DNA of 64,000 bases from Opeltia flavorubescens (Eukaryota; Ascomycota; Lecanoromycetes; Teloschistales; Teloschistaceae): NCBI GenBank assembly GCA_000442125.1, contig KE546983.1:315581-379580 (forward strand), written 5' to 3'. The notes beneath the pieces were generated by a model. It did no database searches, had not been told where the DNA came from, and saw only the letters and a program-made list of their open reading frames with translations. A program made the position numbers and the translations under genes. Shown here piece after piece: positions 1 to 12,600 of this stretch (position 1 is its first letter; every line of letters starts with the position of its first letter).

Positions 1-1354
1 TATTAATAGTTTTTTTTTATTATATTTTTATTTTTTTTTAAATTTCTATTTATTTATAATTAAAAAAAATATTAATATATAAATAATATATAATATATTA
101 TTTTTTATTTTTATTAATAATATTAATAATAATAATAATAAAAATTATTTTATTAATTATTAAAATAAATTTTTAAAAGATTTATATAAATTAAAAAAAT
201 TATTATAATATATAAATTTAATATAGTAGTTTATATTTTTTATAAAATTTAAAATAATATATATAATATTTAAAATTAATATTAGATTTAATATAATAAA
301 TAAAAGTATAATAAATAATAAAATTATTTTTTATTTATTTTTTATTAAAAATTATTAAATAATAATATTAAATAAATAATATATATTATAGAAATAACTT
401 TATTATATTAATAATAATAATTTTTTTATAAAATTAAAATATTTAATAATATTAAAATATTAAACGTTTATATATTTTAAAAAATTTTTTTAATTATAAA
501 AGTTTTAGAAACTTTAAAATTTATAATAAAAATATAAAAACTAAAAAAAATTTATAAAAAAAATAAAATTAATAAATAAAAATAAAATATAATAAAAATA
601 ATAAAAATTTAAATTTAAAAATAAATTTATATAAAAAAAAAATATTTATTATATATTTATAAATAAAAAATAAAATAATATAATTTAATATAAAATTTAT
701 AATATAAATAATATAAATTAAAATATTTAAAATTTTATAATTTTAATTATTTATAATTATTATAGTATAATATAAATATTAAATAAAGTTATTAAATAAT
801 ATTAATTTTTATTAATATATTTTAGCGTAAATATTTAATAAATATTAAAAAATATTAATAATATATTATAGCGCGATTGCTAATATTAATATTAATATCA
901 AATGATTTTTAATATATAAAATAAAATTATTTATATATTTTATATATAATAATAAAATATTTTATATATATTCGAGTTATTAATTTAATTAATACGCGTT
1001 TAAATACGCGCGCTTTATATAAAAGATTTAGCTATCTATTATATATATATCGCCTAATTATAGAATAATAAAAATACTATTATAAAAAAAAGGATATTAT
1101 TATAATTAATAATAGTTTAATTTATTATAATATTATAAAACTATTATATAGCTTTAATTAAAATATTATATCGCTATATTATATTAATAGAAAAAAGGGT
1201 TTATATAATTAAAAGAATTTTTTTTAATATTTATAGCTCTTTAAATATAAATATATATATATTTTCTATATATAGCTCTATATATATAATAATAAAATAC
1301 TAGATTATTACCTATATTTTTATATAGTTTCCCTACTATTATATTCTTTTTATA
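1..1354 (+). mobile_element. Ty3/gypsy (family A) fossil, 3' end with LTR
   Basis: This is the 3' non-coding end and 3' LTR of a chromodomain-type gypsy retrotransposon; the rest lies left of the window. Position 1 lines up with about 49731 in the fuller family-A copy, and the two stay collinear to the LTR end at 1354. The same block occurs inverted at 53801-55390. Differences from the fuller copy are overwhelmingly A or T here against G or C there, so this is the more strongly RIP-degraded copy. A purine tract (about 1083-1094) precedes the LTR. It is a broken remnant with no coding capacity left. Age cannot be read from divergence because RIP makes changes in bursts. Confidence 0.8.
1095..1354 (+). 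repeat. Family-A LTR (copy 1)
   Basis: About 260 bp, alignable over its whole length with the LTRs at 43420-43678, 50844-51103 and 53801-54060 (inverted). The start is set by the preceding polypurine tract and the end by the point where all four copies stop resembling each other, just after a shared 'cttttata'-like end. Expected TG...CA ends now read TA...TA, as RIP would leave them. Confidence 0.8.
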
Positions 1355-3249
1355 AATATACTATTTTTATTAATTAATTTAAATTAATATAAAGAATAAT
1401 AATATTATTTAAAATTATAATAGCTATTATAACGGCTATTATATAATATTTAAAATTTTTTTAAAAAACTATTTAAATTTTCGTTTTATTATTTTAAAAA
1501 TTAATTTATTATTATTAAAATTAATTTAATAATATTTATTAAATTTATATTTTTAAATAATATTTAATTAAATTTTTGTAAATAGTTAAAAAAAAAATAA
1601 AATATTTTAAATATATATTTATTTAAATATATTATCTATTATATAAATATTATTTATAAAAATATCTAGTATTTTTAATTTATATATAAAATTATAATTT
1701 TATAAAAAAAATAATAGATTTTAATATAAACTAGCGATTTTAATAGTTTTATTAATATAAAATAATATTATAATCTATTAAATATTATAAAAAATAGTAT
1801 TTATTCTAGTATTTTTAATACTAGTAGCGATTAATACTACTATATTTCTATAAAAGCTATTTTTTATTATATTAATAGATAAATATATAAAAATACTTTT
1901 AAAATTTATAATACTAATATTGATAAATATATTAGCGCTTTAATTTTTTATTAAATAAAACTCGCGTATAATAATAATAAATTTTATAACTTTTTTATTA
2001 AATAAAAGAATTTTAATAATTATAAATTTAATAATATTATATTAGTTTTTTTATAAATATAAAAGCTAATATTTTCTGAATTATAATATATAGTAGTTAT
2101 TTTAGAAAAAATTTTTAATTAATTAAATTTATTATATAATTTATATTTTAATAAAAATTATAATTTTTTATATAAAATTATAAATAAATATTTATAATTA
2201 TATAATAGTATTTTTAAAAAATAAAATTTACTATTAATATAATTCTTATAATTATATAAATTAACTAGAAGATTTATTATAGTAGCTATTTAATAATTTT
2301 TAATTTAATAATTTTTAGCGTATTTTAAAATAGTTTAACAAGTTTTAAATAAATTTATATTAATATTATTAAAGTATTTAAGTTAATAATTAGTTTAATA
2401 ATTATAATTATAGTTAAAAATAGTTTATTAATATAAATAACGCGTAAATAATAATATAAAACGTTATTTAATTAAAAATTTTATTATATTTATTATATTT
2501 ATATATTTTTACTAATTTTAATTAATATATTATATATTTTATTATAATAAAAAGAAATTTTATTATATTATTATATTAAATAAAGTTTTTAATAATAATA
2601 TATAAAATTTTATTAAATTTTTTATTTATTAGATATTTAACTTTAATAAAATTAATTAATTAATAAAAAGTATTTTTATAATTCTAATATTATTCTATTT
2701 TATTATTTAGAATCTACTTGTTTAAAGTTTTCTATTAGAAATAAATTCGCTAGTTATTAAACTAGCGGCTTTTATAAAAATTTTAGCTATTATTATACTA
2801 TTAATAATTATAATTTTTTTAATTTTTAATTTAATTTTATTATAGTAAAAAATTAGCTTTAAATAAAAATTATTAATAATTATTTTAAATAATATACTAA
2901 TTATTTTATATATTAAACTCGCGTTTAATTAATAGAATTTATAAAATTATAAAAATATTCTAGTATTAATATATAATAGAAAATATATTCGATTGGTTTT
3001 ATTATATATATTTTAAATATAAAAATAAATATTTAAATATATAAAAAGAATTATTTTATAATAATTAGTATATTATTATTTTTTTATATTATTTATTTTT
3101 ATTTTGTTATAAGTAATTTAATTTTAATATTTTATAATTTTATTACCGCTATAAATATTAAATTAATTTTTTTTTTATTTTATAAAAATTTATAAAAGGT
3201 TTTAATAATAATTATTATAATTTTATCTAAAATTAATATTTATAACTAG
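1355..3249. other. Unassigned RIP-degraded AT-rich DNA
   Basis: About 1.9 kb with no open frame, no recognisable protein motif and no clear match elsewhere in the window. Islands with surviving CG dinucleotides (for example 1730-1830, 2430-2460, 2740-2780) show it was once more GC-rich. It is probably further transposon remains, but I cannot name a family. Confidence 0.5.
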
Positions 3250-3625
3250 TATTGGGCTTTTATTCTAATAGGATTTTATTATTGGTAGCTAGTAGCTGGT
3301 AAAGCTAATAAATAATAGAGCTAGTAACTAATAGAGCTACCAGTTAGTATAATATAGCTAGAACCTTTATATACTATAACGCTACTAATTTTAATTCGAT
3401 TTTTAATATTTTTATACTATAAAAATACGCTTATTTAATACTTTAAATTAAATTATTATATTTACTATTATATATAAAAATAATAAAATTAATTAATTAT
3501 AAAAAAACTAGTTATTTTAATAATTAAAAGTATTAATCGGATTTATAACTATAGTTATTCGATATTAACCGATAAAATTTATATTTATTTCGGGTTGAAA
3601 AGTCGATAAAAAACGTTTTCTAATA
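3250..3625 (-). repeat. Family-H repeat, copy 1 (inverted)
   Basis: The reverse complement aligns along its full 376 bp with 8095-8472 and 8610-8984. On its own strand it begins TATTAG and ends CCCAATA-like, compatible with an original TGTTGG...CCAACA, the short inverted termini typical of LTRs. Its 3' part carries a run of AGCTGCTAGC-like motifs seen in all full copies. It could be a solo LTR or a short non-autonomous element. All copies share the same bases just outside these termini (tatat on one side, ctagt on the other), so the true ends may lie slightly further out. No coding capacity. Confidence 0.75.
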
Positions 3626-5478
3626 TATATATAATTAAATATTATAAAATTTAATACTAGTTATTATTTGAATATTTTTAATAAATATTATTTTTATAAC
3701 TTTTACTTTAATAATAATATTATTAAAATATTCTAAAAGGTTTTTTTAAATCTATATATTATTAAAAATATAATAAATTTATTTTAATTATACTAATATA
3801 ATAGACGATAATTCGTTAAAATAATTTTTAAAAAATATATATTAGAATTTAATATCTTTATTTTATTATAAAAATTTATAATTTAATTTATTATTTATTA
3901 TAATATATTATATAATTATCTCGTTTAATAAATAAAAATCTATATTATAATATATTAATAATAAATTTATCGTTTTATATTTAATTCTTATTTATTATAT
4001 AAAGGTATATATATTACAATAAATATTATATATTTCTAGAGTATTTATATACTATTTATTATTATTAAATTAAAATAAACTAATATTATAAACCTTTTAT
4101 TATAATTTTAAAATAAATAATATAGCTATTAAATTTACTAATATAATAATTAGTTAATTTTAAAAGTTTTATATAAAAGATTTTAGTAATTAAATTAAAT
4201 AAGCGTTAATAAATAGTAAATAATTTAAAATAGTTTATTATTATTTTAATAGATTATTATTATTTTTAAATTTATCCTATTATTATTATAATAGAAGTTG
4301 TACTATATCTAATAGTAGTATAATATTTCCTTCCGATTTTATTAAATAAAAAAAACTAGATTTAATATTAATAAAAATATTATTTTATTATTTAAATATA
4401 TTAATAAATTTAATAATATTTATAAATTTATTAAGCTATTATAAATATTTTAGCGAGTTAAAAAAATAAAAATAAAAGTTTAAATTATTTTCAATAAAAT
4501 TTATAGCTAGTTTTTAAATACAAATTTAAAAATTTTTATTTTTGAAAATTATAATAGTATTATTATATAAATCGTTTATTATTTTAATAAAAATATATAA
4601 ATATTTACTTTAATTTATAAAATAAATAGCGATAAAAGCTATACTAGCTTAAATAGCCCGATAATTAAAAGATTTTTATATTAAAAAATAGTATAAATTT
4701 AGATTTCTTTTATAAATATAATCGATATAAATTTTAAAAATTATTATAAAAGCCTAATTTTATTTTAAAAACCGTTCGATATATTTTTAAAATATTTTAA
4801 TATAAAAAATAGCTATAATAAAAGCTAATAAAATAATAAAATCGATTAAATCCTTTAAATTATTATAAAAAATATTTAAAACTTTTTTAGGGGGATTAGA
4901 AATTAGAATATATTTTAGTTAACTCTATTTACCGAATATTAATATAGAAGCGGTAGTTTAGTAAATAAAAAGCGTTAAATTTACCCGAAAAATCAATTAC
5001 TATATAATAATTAATAGTATATATATATAGAAGTTTAATAGTATTATATTTTATATAAATTATTTTTTATTATTATTATTTATTATATAAAAAATATAAA
5101 ATAATAATATTATATTAAAAGTAAAAATATATTTATTAATAGAACTTATAATTAAATAAATATAGATATTAAAAGGCGTTAAATTTAACTGGGTAAATTT
5201 ATTTAAAAGGCTCTTTTCGAGCTATAATAATTATTTAGTTCTATTTATTCTATTAATTTTTTATTTATATAATATAGCTATAATATTTTTTAAATTCGTT
5301 ATAAATATCTAAAAAATAAATAAAAGCTTTTTTAAAAAGATTAGAATTCGCTATTTTTATAAAATAAATACTATTTAGATAAAAGAGTATAATATAAAAT
5401 TATAGAATTAAAAAAGTTATTTTAAAGAAATATATAAATTTAAACTATTAAAATAAATAATATATAAAATATCGCACG

Positions 5479-5497
5479 AAAAAAAAAAAAAAAAAAA
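5479..5497 (+). repeat. Poly-A run (19 A)
   Basis: Nineteen consecutive A residues preceded by a GC-bearing 'atcgcacg' and followed by 'cttgct'. It could be the tail of a retroposed LINE or SINE ending here, or plain slippage in AT-rich DNA. No element body could be identified upstream. Confidence 0.6.
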
Positions 5498-6807
5498 CTT
5501 GCTATTAAATAAATATATAAAATATATCTATAGGTTTTTTATATAAAACTAATTGCTAAACGAATATTATAAAAAAATTATTATTTTAAATCTATAAATT
5601 TAATATTTAAACTATACACGCTAGTAATAAAATAGAAATAGATAATAATATAGAATTTTAAAATAGAATAATAGGTTATAAAATATAAAATAAAAAAAAA
5701 ATAAAAAAAAAAATTAATTTAATTTAAATATTTAAAATTATAATAAATAAATAAAATAATTAACTATTTAATTATTTAATCGAATTCTATATTTAAAAAA
5801 AATAAATATATTTTTATAAATTAAAATCTATATATATTAAACTCGTTTATATATTTGAAATTTTTTAATTATTTTAAAAAAATATAAAGAATATCGGCTA
5901 AATTAAAATAAAAATAAAATTAAATTATAATTATTTTAAAAATACTTTATATTATTTTATTTATAAAATATAGTATAAATTTATATATTAAATATATATA
6001 ATTCATTAAATATAAATTATTATATAGAATTTTATAAATTATTAAATTTAAAAGTATATTTATATATAAATTATTATATAAAAATTTTATAAATATTCTA
6101 TTATTAAAGCTAATTTTAGTAATATACTAGTTTTAAAGTAATTTTATTAGTATTTTATAATTTAAAGAATTTCTATAAATTTTTTTATTTATTTTACTAA
6201 TAGTAAAACGAATTATTTATAGTAACCCGATATATATATAGCTACCTATAGTATTTATAGCTATTTATTTGAATTGAATTAATTTATAAAGGCGGTAAAG
6301 TTATAATAATTAGAAAATTATATTAATAAAATTAAAAAAAAGATTATTTATTAAATTAGGCTATTTTATAAAAAGATTCTATTTTTAATATTAGTATAAT
6401 TAAATAATTGAATTTATAATAATTAAATAAATAAATATAAATAAATTAATAAACTTTTTTCAATAAAATTTTCTTTATATTATTTTATAATTTATTTTTT
6501 AAAAAATTCGATTTTTTATTAATATAGTATTTTAATACCGGTTTTTTTTTTTATAAAATATTTATTTTTAATATTAAATTTTAAATAGTTCTTTTAAATA
6601 GTTTTTTTTTTATTTTTTATATATTTTATATTAATAATATTAATAAACTATTATTGATTATATAATTATTTTTAAAAGTTTAACTTTAATAATAATCTTT
6701 TAGTTTATAATAAAAAAATTATCTAATATAATAAATTAGAAATATAGGCTAATTATAATATAATAGTTAGTATAAAAAAAAATTAAATAAATAAATAAAA
6801 ATAAAAA

Positions 6808-6842
6808 AATATAAAAATATAAAAATATAAAAATATAAAAAA
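6808..6842 (+). repeat. AAAAATAT microsatellite
   Basis: Four tandem copies of an 8-base AAAAATAT unit lying in A-rich surroundings. No function suggested. Confidence 0.7.
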
Positions 6843-8094
6843 AAAATTAAAGTTTAATTAGTAATTAAATAATTATATATTTAATAATAAATTTATTAAT
6901 TTTATAGTTAAAAATCTTTTAAAAAACTTTTTATTAATTTTTTATTATAGATTTATTCAATTATAAAAAAAAATTATATATTTATATAATTTATTATAAA
7001 TATTATAGCTTAAATATCTTTATAATCTATTAATAACGATAATATTTAATTTATAATAGAATATTTTTTATTTATATTAGATTTAAAAAGTAATTTATTT
7101 TTTTAAAAATAAAATTTTTATTTTATAGTTAATAACTAAACTAGTTTTATTTATATAATTTATAATATATTTTATAATTTAATTAAATCTATAAAAAATA
7201 TTTAAACAATAAAATAATTAGTATTTAAAAATTTTATAAAAGTTTTAAAATAAAAAGCGGTATTTTATTATAATATTAATATTATTATTAGTTTAACTTT
7301 ATATTATTAATAATAAAATAAAATATTTTAATATTATATACTTATAATAATTTATTTATATTTATTCGATATTATAAAAATTTAATAAATAAAAAAATAT
7401 AACAATTTTAAACTATAAATAAAAAAAATAAAAATTTAAATTTTTATAGATTTTAAGTATAAAAAGCGGCTTTTTTTTTAATTTTTTAATTTTTTTTAAT
7501 TTTTCTTTAAATTAAACTCTTTAATATTAATTTAAATAATAAATAATAAATTATATTATTTTTATTATTTTAAATATTTATTTTATTATATATCTAATTA
7601 TTATAAATATATAATTCCCGCGTTTTAATATTAACGGTCTATAATATCTAGTTAATACAAATTATATAGATTTTAAAATAAAAAAAAAACTATTTATTTA
7701 TATATCTTTTAATTTTTATATATTTTTTTATTTATTATTAAAATTTTTAAAAATTTATATAGTTTTAAATTTATTTTATATTAATTTTTAAATTAAATTA
7801 AATAAATTTAAAATAGCGAAATAAATTTTAATATAGCTATTAAAAATAATATAAAATTTTTAATTATATATATCGGTATAATTTATAATATAAATAATTT
7901 AAAAATTTTCTTTATAAAAATTATTAATTTTTAAAATAATAATAAATATAATATTACTAAAATTATAAAAATAAATAAAAAGAATAAACGTTTAAAAAAA
8001 TATTTAAAAGTTTTAAAAATTAAAAAAAAAATTACTATTATTTTAATTAAGTTAATAATCTAGAATTTAATTTTTAAAATAAAACTATTATATA

Positions 8095-8472
8095 TATCGA
8101 AAAACGTTTTTTATCGATTTTCCGACCCGAAATAAATATAAACCTTATCGGTTGATATTAAATAACCGCAGTTATAAAATAGGCCTAGTGTATTTTCGTA
8201 TTTCAACCACTAAAACAGCTGGTTTTTTTACAGTTTAATAGCTCCATTAATTTCGTATATAGTAGTATATATAATAGCTTATTTTAAAGCGTTTAATAAG
8301 CGCAATCTAATAGTATTAAATTTTTTGAAATCGGAGTAAAATTAGTGGCGCTATAACGCGTAAAGATTTTAAGCGTATTAAGCTAGCTAGAAACTAACTG
8401 CCAGCTCTATTACTCAGTCCTACCAGCTGCTAGCTGCTACCGGTTTAATCCTATTGGAACGGTAGCCCAATA
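8095..8472 (+). repeat. Family-H repeat, copy 2 (least mutated)
   Basis: 378 bp, same orientation as the next copy only 137 bp downstream and inverted relative to 3250-3625. It keeps far more CA and TG dinucleotides than its flanks (for example 8200-8240 and 8390-8450), so it has seen less RIP and is probably the youngest H insertion here. Termini are TATCGAAA... and ...CCCAATA. The 3' third contains repeated CAGCTGCTAGCTGCTACC-like motifs. It may be a solo LTR or a short non-autonomous element; no internal domain pairs it with the neighbouring copy. Confidence 0.8.
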
Positions 8473-8609
8473 CTAGTATATAATAGTTTTTTTTATATAG
8501 TAATCTAGAATATAAATCGTTTAATTAATTTAATTATAAATATTTATTCTTTACTTTTTTATTTAATAAATAAAATTATTTTTTTTTTCCTTATATATAA
8601 TTATATATA

Positions 8610-8984
8610 TATTAGAAAACGTTTTTTATTAGCTTCCCGACCTAAAATAAATATAAATTCTATCGATTAATATCGAATAACTATAGTTATAAATCTAATT
8701 AATACCTTTAACTATTAAAATAGCTAGTTTTTTATAATTAAAAAACTTCGTTAATTTCGTATATATAAATATATATAGTAGTTTTATTTAAAGTACTTAA
8801 TAAACGAATTTTAATAGTATAAAAATCTTGAAAATCGGAAATAAATTAGTAGCGTTATAACGTGTAGAAGTTCTAGTTATATTATACTAACTAGCAGCCC
8901 TATTAGTTACTAGCCCTACTATTTGCCAGCTTTACTAGCTGCTAGCTACCAGTAGCAAAATCCCATTGGAACGGTGGCCTAATA
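8610..8984 (+). repeat. Family-H repeat, copy 3
   Basis: 375 bp, aligned end to end with 8095-8472. It begins TATTAGAAAACG and ends GGCCTAATA. The distal ~100 bp is again the best preserved part, with CCAGC and CTAGC motifs. The short spacer (8473-8609) between copies 2 and 3 has no recognisable coding content, so this is not a complete retrotransposon with H as its two LTRs; tandem insertion or internal loss are possible. Confidence 0.8.
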
Positions 8985-9554
8985 CTAGTTTAATTATACT
9001 ATTTTTATTTTTTTAAACCTTTATAAAAATACGTATATATATTATTATTATTTTTTCATTCTATTTAGTTTTTTATATCTATTTTTTAATAGTTTTTAAT
9101 ATAAAATAGCTATTAGTTTCAATAAATTAAAATATTACTAATATTTTTTTAATAACTAAAAAAGCGAGTTAGAAATTTTGAATTTTTAAAAGTTATTAGA
9201 AATAAATAATACTATTATATTATAAAATATTTAAAACGTTATATAATTATTTTAAAATCTAAAATATTTTATAAAATCGAAACTAAAAAATTTTCGTTTT
9301 TAATCTATAGGTTTTAAAGGTTTTTAAAAATTATATTTATAAAATATTTATAGCGGATTTATTAATTTCAAAAATTTTATTAAATTTAAATCTAAATTAA
9401 AGTATTTTATTATAAAATTTCGAATTAAATTAATAAATTTAATATAAAATAATTTGTTTTTTAATATTATTATAATACTATAATTATTATTTAAAAAATA
9501 AAATTATTTTATAATTAAAAGTTTTTTATTATTTTTAAATTTTTCTATAAATTA

Positions 9555-9608
9555 TTTTTATATATATTTATATTTTTATATATATTTATATTTTTATATA
9601 TATTTATA
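9555..9608 (+). repeat. 18-bp AT minisatellite, three units
   Basis: Three consecutive units of tttttatatatatttata, starting at 9555, 9573 and 9591, in otherwise unassigned AT-rich DNA. Units look identical, so amplification is recent or lies in a part without sites for RIP. Confidence 0.75.
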
Positions 9609-12600
9609 TTTTAATATTTACTTTAAATTTTTAAAATTAAATTATTACTTTTTATTTAAAAAATAAAAGTTAAATTTTTAATTTAAATTTATTAATAAAA
9701 TAATTTAAAAATTTATTTTTTTTATTTGATTTTTTTTTAAAATCCTTCTTTTAATTAATATAATAATTATTATTATTTATTAATAGTTCTAACTACGGTT
9801 TTAAATTAAAATTAATTATTTATTTTAAACCCTTTATTATTTTTTATTACTATAAGGATTGAACTAATAAATAATTAAAAGTTTTTAATAAAAATCAATT
9901 TATAAAATAATTATATTATTTAAAAGTTTAGTTAATATAATAATAGTCCGGTTAACCTTATAAAATATAGCGATTTTAAATTTCGGAATTGATATTTTAT
10001 AGTAAAAAATTAATATTTAACTCGTTTTAATTAAAAACTATTAAAAATATAAAATTCTATAAATAAAATATTTTATTCGCGAAAGAAAAAATATAACTAT
10101 AGAGATACTTTAAATCGGCGGTAATTTTTGTATATATATATTAGAGATTTTTAATAGAAAAAATATTATATAATAATATTATTATAAATTATTATATAGA
10201 TTTCAAATTTAATTATAACTATTTTTTATATTTATAATACTATTTCGGTTTTCTTTCGCTATAAATTTACTATATTTCTCCAGTTTTACTATAGAGTTTT
10301 GCTAATATATATTAATATATTTATATTTTATATTATATATTTTAAACTATTTTAAAAGTTTTAAACTATTTTTAAAATATAAATTAAAAAAAAACTCGTT
10401 TTAATATATTAATTCGGATATTTAAATATTAAATATAACTATTAGTATTTTTATATATAGATTTTGCTTTTACCGTTATATTTTTAATTATCCGTTAAAT
10501 ATTTAGATTATTTTATCGGCGGTAGTAATATATAAATCAATTTTTTTTTGTAAATTATATAAAATATATTAATAAATTTATTAAAAATAATAATATAAAA
10601 ATTTACTATTTTAATTATATAAAAAACTTTAATATAAATTTAATTATAAAAAAAAACTTTGTAAATTTATAAATCTAATTTAATATATTTTAATAATTAA
10701 ATTTTTAATATATTAACTATAATAGCGAATATAATTTAAATAAAAAATTCAAGATATTTAAATAAATAAAGGATCTTTTTTTTATTTTAAAAATTTATTA
10801 TTTTTTATATCTAGCGGTATATATAATATAAGGATTTTTATACTAGAATATCTATTATTAATATTTATAGTTTTTAATATTAGTTAATAAATATATATAA
10901 GTTTTTTACCAGTACTATTATATAGAATTAAAGAGTAAATACTATTTAAAAATATAATAAATATATTAATTTTAGAACAAAAAATATATAATATAAAAAA
11001 ATTTTGATAAAATAATAAAAATATTTATAGCCGAATTTTTCTTTTAATATTTTTTTTAATATTAAATTTTAATTATATTTAAAATATTATTCGTTTTTTA
11101 TTAAATTTATAAAGCTATTATTAGTTTTTAATATTTCCACTTTTATTATAATAAAAATAGTTTATTTTAATAAATAGTTATTATTATTATTAAAATTAAT
11201 AAAATTTAAATAAAAATTTTAGATAAATTATTAACGGTATTTTTTTAAATTAATTTATATTTTTATAATATACTTTTAATACTAGATTGACTTATAATAA
11301 AGATACTAATAATATATATTTTTAATATTTTTTAAACGAATTTTTCTATATTAAAACGATTTTATAAATTTAAAAAAGAATTAGAAAATTATATATTAAT
11401 TACTAACTATTAAATATAAATCTTTATTAAAAAAAAGGTTTTATAAATATATTTATACTATAAAATCCAGACTTTTATTAAATTATATAGATAAATATCA
11501 GCGGAAGTCGTTATAAAAATAGACTGTTATTTTTATAAATAGAATATTAAATTTAATTTTTATTAAATTATAATAAATTTCGTTAATAAATATAAAATTC
11601 TATTTCCGTTATATTATTAATTTATATTAAAAAACCAAATTAGTTTTATAATAAAGTTTCGCTTTTATTATATTTTTTTTTAATTTATAAATATTATTAA
11701 ATATTAAATCTAATAAAATTTTAAAATATATTATCGATAAATTAATTACTATTAAATAAAATTAATATAGTACTAGAAAAAGTAATAATAAAAATAATTT
11801 TGTTATTTTATAAAAGCGATTGAAGTTTAATTATTATAATAGTTTTTAAAAAAGTTTACTAGTATTTATAAAACTATTAAAAAAAAATAATAATTTATAT
11901 TTATATTATTAAAGTATTTATTAAAGAATTTACTATTAATATTCGCTTTTATAATAATTTTAATATTAGTTTATTAATTATTATTAAATCTAGTCTATTA
12001 AGTTTCTATTATATTCTATACTTATATTAGTTATTTTTATTCTTATAATAACCGGTTAAATATTATAAAAAATTTATTAAATTAAATTATTAAAACTAAT
12101 AAACTGAAGTCGATTAATATATAAAGTTTTTTTAATTAGATTATTCGATTTAAAAGAACTTTTAATAAATATAAAACGAATTATTTATTATAATTTTATA
12201 AATAATTTAAATAACTATTAGATATAATAAAAAGTTTATTATAATTTTAAATAATAATTTTTTTATAATCCTTTAAAAGCCTAGATTATATAGTAAAATA
12301 TTTTTAAAAATAATTTTTAGTTATAATTTCGCTATAAAATCGATACGGATTTAATATAATAACGGACTTATTTATTTTTAAAAAAATTTTATAAATATAT
12401 AAATTTAACTAGATTATATTTTATTAATATTATTATTAGATAATATTAAAGTATTATTATAATAATTTAAATTTATATTATTTTCTATATATAATTATAC
12501 TATTCTCGATTATTATTAGCTAGACTAAAAATTATATACGTTTTTTTTAATCTTTTTAATTTTTATTTAATTTTACCGCTTTTATTATTAAAAATAGAAA

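Larger units (their letters stand above)
3626..8094. other. Unassigned RIP-degraded AT-rich DNA
   Basis: About 4.5 kb without a recognisable gene. G+C-bearing islands at 4620-4690, 4880-5000 and 5160-5240 suggest decayed coding DNA, perhaps read on the minus strand, but no motif is firm enough to name. It contains a 19-base A run (5479-5497), a short AAAAATAT tandem array (about 6808-6842) and otherwise long A/T homopolymer patches. No copy of this block was found elsewhere in the window. Confidence 0.5.

Noticed and set aside
8095-8984. The two neighbouring H copies as LTR pair of one short retrotransposon
   Set aside because: The spacer is only 137 bp and holds no primer-binding site, polypurine tract or coding trace. 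It is too short to be even a typical non-autonomous internal domain.
9555-9608. CRISPR-like or regulatory repeat
   Set aside because: Three contiguous 18-bp AT units without spacers are a simple minisatellite; the window is fungal in character, so CRISPR is not expected.
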